Notes under the pieces: generated by a model
Databases searched by the model: none
What the model saw: the letters and a program-made list of their open reading frames with translations, nothing else
Told to the model about the DNA's origin: nothing
Source: an uncultured Paracoccaceae bacterium
GTDB lineage: Bacteria > Pseudomonadota > Alphaproteobacteria > Rhodobacterales > Rhodobacteraceae
Direction: 5' to 3'
Length of the DNA stretch: 49,720 nt
Assembly: GCA_947489705.1 (NCBI GenBank)
Contig: CANLEQ010000007.1
Location: forward strand, 157,937 to 207,656
Made by a program: the position numbers and the translations under genes
Part shown: positions 45,585-49,720 of the stretch, piece by piece
How the letters are laid out: the number at the start of each line of letters is the position of its first letter
Position numbering within the stretch: position 1 is the first letter of the stretch

Positions 45585-46886
45585 ATGCCGCATCGCCTGA
45601 ACACGTCCGACCCCGATTTCGAGACCCGTTTCGCCACGCTGCTCGGCGCCAAGCGCGAGGAGAGCGTGGATGTCGACGAGGCGGTGGCGGCAATCATCGC
45701 CGATGTGCGCGCCCGTGGCGATGCCGCGCTGATCGAGCTCACCGCGCGCTTCGACCGGCTGGAGCTGACGCCCGCGACGCTGGCCTTCACGGAAGACGAG
45801 ATCGAAGCGCAGATTGCGCTGGTCCCCGACGACGAGCGCGCGGCGCTCGAACTCGCTGCCGACCGGATCCGCGCCTATCACGAACGCCAGATGCCCGAAG
45901 ACGCGCGATGGACGGACGAGGCCGGTGCGACGCTCGGATGGCGGTGGGGCCCCGTCGACGCGGCGGGCCTCTACGTTCCGGGCGGGCTTGCCTCCTATCC
46001 CTCCTCCGTCCTGATGAACGCGATCCCGGCCAAGGTCGCGGGCGTCGACCGCCTCGTCGTGACCGCGCCGACGCCCGACGGGCGCGCCAACCCGCTCGTC
46101 CTTCTGGCCGCACGCATCGCAGGCGTCGACCAGGTGCTGCGGATCGGCGGCGCGCAGGCCATCGCGGCGTTGGCCTACGGCACCGAGACGATCGCGCCGG
46201 TCGACAAGGTGACCGGACCCGGGAACGCCTATGTCGCTGCCGCCAAACGCCGCGTTTTCGGCCGCGTCGGGATCGACATGATCGCCGGCCCGTCCGAGAT
46301 CCTGGTGATCGCCGACGCAGACAACGACCCCGACTGGATCGCGCTCGACCTCCTGAGCCAGGCCGAACACGACGAGAGCGCCCAGTCGATCCTGATCACC
46401 ACATCGGCCGATCTGGGCGGGCGCGTGGCCACGGCGGTGGAGAGGCACCTCGAGACGCTCGAACGCCGCGCCATCGCGGGGATCAGCTGGCGCGATTACG
46501 GCGCGATCATCACCGTCTCGGATCTCGACGAGGCGGCGGCACTTGCGAACCGCATCGCAGCCGAGCATCTGGAGCTTTGCGTGGACGACCCCGAAACGCT
46601 CGCGGGCAGGATCCGCCATGCCGGCGCGATGTTCCTGGGCAAATGGACGCCGGAGGCGATCGGCGATTATATCGGCGGCCCCAACCACGTCCTGCCGACC
46701 GCGCGTTCCGCGCGCTTCTCGAGCGGGCTTTCGGTGATGGATTTCCTGAAACGCACGACCATGGCGCGGATGAGCCCCGCCGCGTTGGGCGAAATCGGTG
46801 CCGCGGCCGAAACGCTCGCGAGGTCCGAGAGCCTCGAGGCGCACGGTCTGAGCGTGAGAGCCCGTCTCGACCGGCTCAATCGATGA
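45585..46886 (+). CDS. hisD: Histidinol dehydrogenase
   Basis: A 433-residue zinc enzyme performing the last two oxidations of histidine synthesis. Motifs include GPGNAYVAAAKRRVFG, IDMIAGPSEILVIAD and the zinc/catalytic SQAEHDESAQSILIT segment, with HLELCVDDPE later. It starts at the ATG at 45585. The 108 bases to infA contain no gene, whereas relatives often have a UPF0262 or phosphatase gene there; that comparison is from memory. Confidence 0.98.
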   Translation: MPHRLNTSDPDFETRFATLLGAKREESVDVDEAVAAIIADVRARGDAALIELTARFDRLELTPATLAFTEDEIEAQIALVPDDERAALELAADRIRAYHERQMPEDARWTDEAGATLGWRWGPVDAAGLYVPGGLASYPSSVLMNAIPAKVAGVDRLVVTAPTPDGRANPLVLLAARIAGVDQVLRIGGAQAIAALAYGTETIAPVDKVTGPGNAYVAAAKRRVFGRVGIDMIAGPSEILVIADADNDPDWIALDLLSQAEHDESAQSILITTSADLGGRVATAVERHLETLERRAIAGISWRDYGAIITVSDLDEAAALANRIAAEHLELCVDDPETLAGRIRHAGAMFLGKWTPEAIGDYIGGPNHVLPTARSARFSSGLSVMDFLKRTTMARMSPAALGEIGAAAETLARSESLEAHGLSVRARLDRLNR

Positions 46887-46994
46887 GATCGTCCGCATAG
46901 ATCCGGACTTGGTTTACAAGACGTCTTGAAAAACCGCCCGATACGCTTCATCTAGTGTCACGCCCAAGCTGAGGGCGGCAAAACAGGAATGACC

Positions 46995-47213
46995 ATGGCC
47001 AAGGAAGAACTGCTCGAATTTCCCGGTGTCGTAAAGGAACTCCTGCCGAATGCGACATTCAGGGTCGAGCTGGAAAACGGCCATGAGATCATTGCGCATA
47101 CGGCGGGCAAGATGCGCAAGAACCGCATCCGCGTTCTGGCCGGCGACAAGGTGCAGGTCGAGATGACCCCCTACGATCTGACCAAGGGACGGATCAACTA
47201 TCGTTTCAAGTAA
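46995..47213 (+). CDS. infA: Translation initiation factor IF-1
   Basis: A 72-residue single OB-fold protein that binds the ribosomal A site during initiation. It begins [20 protein letters not shown] and ends KGRINYRFK, the standard IF-1 length and ends. The ATG at 46995 has AGGA at proper spacing; an ATG six bases upstream is in frame but unlikely. The end of the gene overlaps the likely beginning of maf. Confidence 0.98.
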   Translation: MAKEELLEFPGVVKELLPNATFRVELENGHEIIAHTAGKMRKNRIRVLAGDKVQVEMTPYDLTKGRINYRFK

Positions 47214-47790
47214 CCCGCGGCTGATCCTCGGGTCGGGCTCGCCCCGGCGGCTGGAGCTTCTGGCGCAACTCGGTATCGTGCCCGACGAAATCCGCAAGCC
47301 CGATATCGACGAGACGCCTCGGGCCGCGGAACTGCCACGGGCCTATTGTGCCCGGATGGCTCGGGAGAAGTCCGAGGCGATCGCACTTGCACCGGGCGAG
47401 ATTTTGCTGACCGCCGATACCAGTGTCGCGGCCGGCCGGCTGATCCTTGGCAAGCCCCGCGACGCGGACGAAGCCCGGAGCTTCCTCGACCTCCTTTCGG
47501 GACGCCGCCACAGGGTTCACACCGCCCTGGCCCTCCGGACGAATGATCGCTTCTGGATCCGGAACGTCGAAAGCCGCGTGCGATTGAAGCGCCTGTCACC
47601 GCAGGAGATCGAAGGCTATATTGCGACGGACGACTGGCAGGGCAAGGCCGGCGGCTACGCCATACAAGGCCCGGCGGCCGCCTTCGTCGCTTGGATGCAA
47701 GGCTCGTTCACCGGAATCGTCGGGCTACCGCTGCACGAGACGGCGCAATTGCTCGACGCGGCCGGCTACAGCATATGGAGGAGCGCATGA
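47200..47790 (+). CDS. maf: Maf-like nucleoside triphosphate pyrophosphatase, non-canonical start
   Basis: About 196 residues. The essential N-terminal motif [14 protein letters not shown] is present, followed by TADTSVAAG (catalytic aspartate), [13 protein letters not shown], and [16 protein letters not shown] with GIVGLPLHE. The family hydrolyses non-standard or modified nucleotides. The frame opens at 47182 and contains no ATG, GTG or TTG before 47278, which is already past GSGSPRR. The best start is ATC at 47200, overlapping infA, with AAGGGACGG about 7-10 bases upstream; CTG at 47221 is the alternative. The stop overlaps the next gene (ATGA). The function is secure; the start is not. Confidence 0.85.
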   Translation: MVSSNPRLILGSGSPRRLELLAQLGIVPDEIRKPDIDETPRAAELPRAYCARMAREKSEAIALAPGEILLTADTSVAAGRLILGKPRDADEARSFLDLLSGRRHRVHTALALRTNDRFWIRNVESRVRLKRLSPQEIEGYIATDDWQGKAGGYAIQGPAAAFVAWMQGSFTGIVGLPLHETAQLLDAAGYSIWRSA

Positions 47791-48830
47791 AGGGCCGGAC
47801 GGTGCATCTCGATGCCTACGGGGACCGGCTTGCCGCCGCCATGCTGGTGGACGGCAAGCTGGACGACCTTCTGATCGAGGATCCCGGCGGCCGGCCGGTG
47901 CCGGGCTCGATCTATCGTGCCCAGGTCGACCGCCAGATGAAGGGGCAAGGCGGCGTCACGCTGCGCCTGCCCGATGGCCGCGCGTATCTCCGGAACGCCC
48001 GGGGCCTTGCGCCCGGGGCGCTCATGGTCGTTCAGGTCACGGGCTATGCGGAGCCGGGTAAGGCGGCACCGGTGACGGCGCGACCCCTCTTCAAGTCGCG
48101 GCATGTGATCGTGACGCCCGGCGCGCCCGGCTTCAACGTCTCGCGGGGGATCCGCGACGACGACCGGCGCGAGGCGCTCCTGGCCATCGCCCACGACGTC
48201 GCGGGCGCCCCGGAAGGGTTCGGCCTCATCCTGCGCAGCGCCTCGGAACATGCCGACGACACCGAGATTGCCGAGGATATCGTGGCGACGCTCGATCTGG
48301 CGCGACAACTCGAGAGCGACCACGGTTCCGAGCCCGAGCTTCTCTTCGACGGGCCCGATCCGCATATGCTGGCCTGGCGTGACTGGCCCACGCCGGATGC
48401 GCTCTTCACCGAGCCCGGGAACTTCTCCGATCACGGCATCCACGACCATATCGACGTGCTCGCCTCGTCGCATGCGGAACTCGACGCGCATGGCTGGATG
48501 AGTATTGAGCCCACCCGCGCGCTCGTCGCCGTCGACGTGAACACCGGTGGCGATACGTCCCTCGCGGCCGGCCTCAAGGCCAACATCGCCGCGGCGAGGG
48601 CCCTGCCCGGCCAGTTGCGGTGCCGCGGTCTCGGCGGTCAGATCACCGTCGATTTCGCCCCGAGCCCCAAGAAGGATCGCAAAACCCTCGAGCAGATCCT
48701 GCGCGCCGCGTTCCGCGCCGATCCCGTCGATACCGTCCTCGCCGGGTGGACACCGCTGGGCTGTTTCGAGCTGCAGCGCAAGCGCGACAGGCTGCCCTTG
48801 CACGAACTGATACGCACGGCTTTTCCATGA
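47787..48830 (+). CDS. RNase E/G-family protein lacking the zinc-link
   Basis: A 347-residue protein with the RNase E/G catalytic core. D250 and N252 in [11 protein letters not shown] and D289 in GGQITVDF match the metal-binding aspartates and neighbours of RNase [19 protein letters not shown] matches the region before the zinc-link. The chain then stops, so the CPxC zinc-link and later domains are missing; the S1-like N-terminal region (residues about 37-100) is weak. It may be an RNA endonuclease of altered assembly. GGAGGAGCGC precedes the ATG, which overlaps the maf stop. It is coupled to yacG. Confidence 0.85.
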   Translation: MKGRTVHLDAYGDRLAAAMLVDGKLDDLLIEDPGGRPVPGSIYRAQVDRQMKGQGGVTLRLPDGRAYLRNARGLAPGALMVVQVTGYAEPGKAAPVTARPLFKSRHVIVTPGAPGFNVSRGIRDDDRREALLAIAHDVAGAPEGFGLILRSASEHADDTEIAEDIVATLDLARQLESDHGSEPELLFDGPDPHMLAWRDWPTPDALFTEPGNFSDHGIHDHIDVLASSHAELDAHGWMSIEPTRALVAVDVNTGGDTSLAAGLKANIAAARALPGQLRCRGLGGQITVDFAPSPKKDRKTLEQILRAAFRADPVDTVLAGWTPLGCFELQRKRDRLPLHELIRTAFP

Positions 48831-49000
48831 CATGTCCCATCTGCCAGCGTCAGACCGACCCTGAATATCGCCCCTTCTGCTCCCGGCGATGCGCCGATAT
48901 CGATCTCGGCAAATGGCTGACGGGCGGCTACGCGGTTCCCGCGGAGGACGACGACGACTGGTCGGACGACGATGCCGGCATCGACCGCCCCAAACATTAA
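48827..49000 (+). CDS. yacG: Zinc-finger protein YacG (DNA gyrase inhibitor family)
   Basis: A 57-residue protein with a four-cysteine zinc site: CPIC at residues 3-6 and CSRRC with a leading FC near residues 18-22. DLGKWLTGGYAVP follows, then an acidic tail. In E. coli YacG binds and inhibits DNA gyrase. Its ATG overlaps the stop of the RNase E/G-like gene by four bases. It closes the infA-maf-RNase-yacG group. Confidence 0.93.
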   Translation: MTCPICQRQTDPEYRPFCSRRCADIDLGKWLTGGYAVPAEDDDDWSDDDAGIDRPKH

Positions 49001-49092
49001 AACTTCACGGACATTTTTTGCCGTGCGCCCTCTGGACTTGGTCCGCGCCCCCGTCTAAGACACCGCCACCCAGAGGGCGAGCCCTCACCCGT

Positions 49093-49167
49093 GCCCGGGT
49101 AGCTCAGGGGTAGAGCAGTGGATTGAAAATCCTCGTGTCGGTGGTTCGATTCCGCCCCCGGGCACCA
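49093..49167 (+). tRNA. tRNA-Phe (anticodon GAA)
   Basis: A 75-base cloverleaf with acceptor GCCCGGG/CCCGGGC, D-arm TAGCTCAGGGGTAGAGC, anticodon loop TTGAAAA (GAA, reads TTC and TTT) and T-arm GGTGG-TTCGATT-CCGCC. The 3' CCA is encoded. One U-U mismatch lies in the anticodon stem. The integrase remnant that begins 63 bases beyond suggests that its 3' end is an attachment site. Confidence 0.97.
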
Positions 49168-49229
49168 CCGAAATATCTAAGTCATGGATACGCAACAGCT
49201 TGAGGAGCAAGCTTCGCAAGGCGTATAAC

Positions 49230-49720
49230 ATGCTGGAGAGCATTTCTGCCTCTCACACTTTTTCCAAAGGCGGCGTCTACTACTTCGTAAGGCGCGTCCC
49301 GGTGGCTCTGAGACGGCATTACACCTCATCTTGAATCTCATACTCGCTGCGAATAAGGTCAGCTTCGGTAGCCGCGTCACGGGCGATACGGGCCTCTGCA
49401 CAGCTCGACGAGCATTGGTATCACCTTCGATGCAGGGATACGGAGCTTCCCGGCAAGCATATGCTCCGCTCCGGGGCCGTTCCTGCTGGTCCTGAGACGG
49501 TTAGCAGTCCCGACGTCACCAATGGCTGTATGACGCTCTCAGAAGGCGTAGGCGTGTACCTGCGCTTGAAGGGGAAGGGCAAAGGAATCACCTTCCATCG
49601 TGCGGCAGAGCGGTCTTGCGGTTACGTGATCGATGTCTGTGGGTGGTCTTGCCCCTGTTTCACCGGACACTCAGGCGGTTGCGATTTGAGCTGCGATGAA
49701 CTCGCGTGGTGAGCGCATCT
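49230..49720 (+). pseudogene. Broken tyrosine-recombinase integrase beside tRNA-Phe
   Basis: One frame from the ATG at 49230 reads FSKGGVYYFVRRVPVALRRH, the N-terminal arm of phage/island integrases. It is broken by TGA at 49332, where a CGA arginine codon would fit. The same frame then continues with ASAQLDEHWYHLR and MTLSEGVGVYLRLKGKGK up to about 49635, all integrase-like. After DVCG the frame appears shifted, ending in a cysteine-rich tail that is not integrase-like, with integrase-like sequence in another frame towards the window edge. The catalytic domain is beyond the window. It is probably non-functional; an isolated frame from 49461 should not be called a gene. Confidence 0.75.

Noticed and set aside
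49461-49712. An 83-codon frame near the right edge as an independent gene
   Set aside because: It is the internal part of the interrupted integrase frame, and its cysteine-rich tail results from a frame disturbance.

Overview
The window is GC-rich chromosomal DNA from an alphaproteobacterium, almost certainly a member of the Rhodobacterales (Rhodobacter/Roseobacter group). The evidence is the gene content and order. There is a bztABCD-type amino-acid transporter, a smoEFGK-type polyol transporter, a luxR-luxI pair, a PuuE-UraD fusion with a membrane urate oxidase, the rpmH-rnpA-yidD and yidC-yihA-argB groups, and a rarA-crcB-rluC-ATP12 operon. I cannot name the genus from sequence alone.

Layout. 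(1) 1-4.6 kb: a polyol ABC transporter operon read on the minus strand, with its LacI-type regulator directly upstream. A sigma70-like promoter there carries a perfect inverted repeat over the predicted start point. (2) 4.7-7.3 kb: glutaryl-CoA dehydrogenase, a hotdog thioesterase and an inositol-monophosphatase-family enzyme. (3) 7.3-11.6 kb: a urate-to-glyoxylate cluster (UraH, PuuE-UraD fusion, AllA, ureidoglycine aminohydrolase, PuuD) that lacks only the allantoate-hydrolysing step. (4) 11.8-15.4 kb: a three-gene operon for a TVP38 membrane protein, a mercuric-reductase-like flavoprotein and an orphan sensor kinase. (5) 15.5-25.4 kb, plus strand: rpmH, rnpA, yidD, ttcA, a c-di-GMP phosphodiesterase, yidC, a membrane-anchored pentaheme cytochrome c, yihA, argB and a SixA-type phosphatase. 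A DUF1353 gene lies antisense to the end of yidD. (6) 25.4-29.9 kb: bztABCD. (7) 30.1-33.6 kb: rarA-crcB-rluC-ATP12. (8) 33.7-35.0 kb: luxR-luxI. (9) 35.1-40.5 kb: the distal spc/alpha ribosomal operon rplO-secY-adk-rpsM-rpsK-rpoA-rplQ. It starts from its own apparent promoter and structured leader, not from rpmD. (10) 40.6-43.8 kb: a GT61 glycosyltransferase, a fatty-acid desaturase, tRNA-Thr and a small basic protein. (11) 43.8-49.0 kb: murA-DUF2948, hisD and infA-maf-RNase E/G-yacG. (12) 49.1 kb to the end: tRNA-Phe followed by a broken tyrosine integrase, the likely edge of a genomic island.

How the parts work together. Most of the window is housekeeping: ribosome and RNA processing, Sec/YidC membrane insertion, histidine and arginine synthesis, and cell-wall precursor synthesis. 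Around this sit nutrient uptake (polyols, acidic amino acids and their amides), purine-ring salvage as a nitrogen source, quorum sensing and c-di-GMP turnover. The items most worth a second look are the pentaheme cytochrome between yidC and yihA, the TVP38-flavoprotein-kinase operon, the rplO leader, the missing conventional start codon of maf, the RNase E/G-like protein that stops before the zinc-link and is followed by the CPxC protein YacG, and the integrase remnant. No rRNA gene, CRISPR array or intact mobile element was seen.
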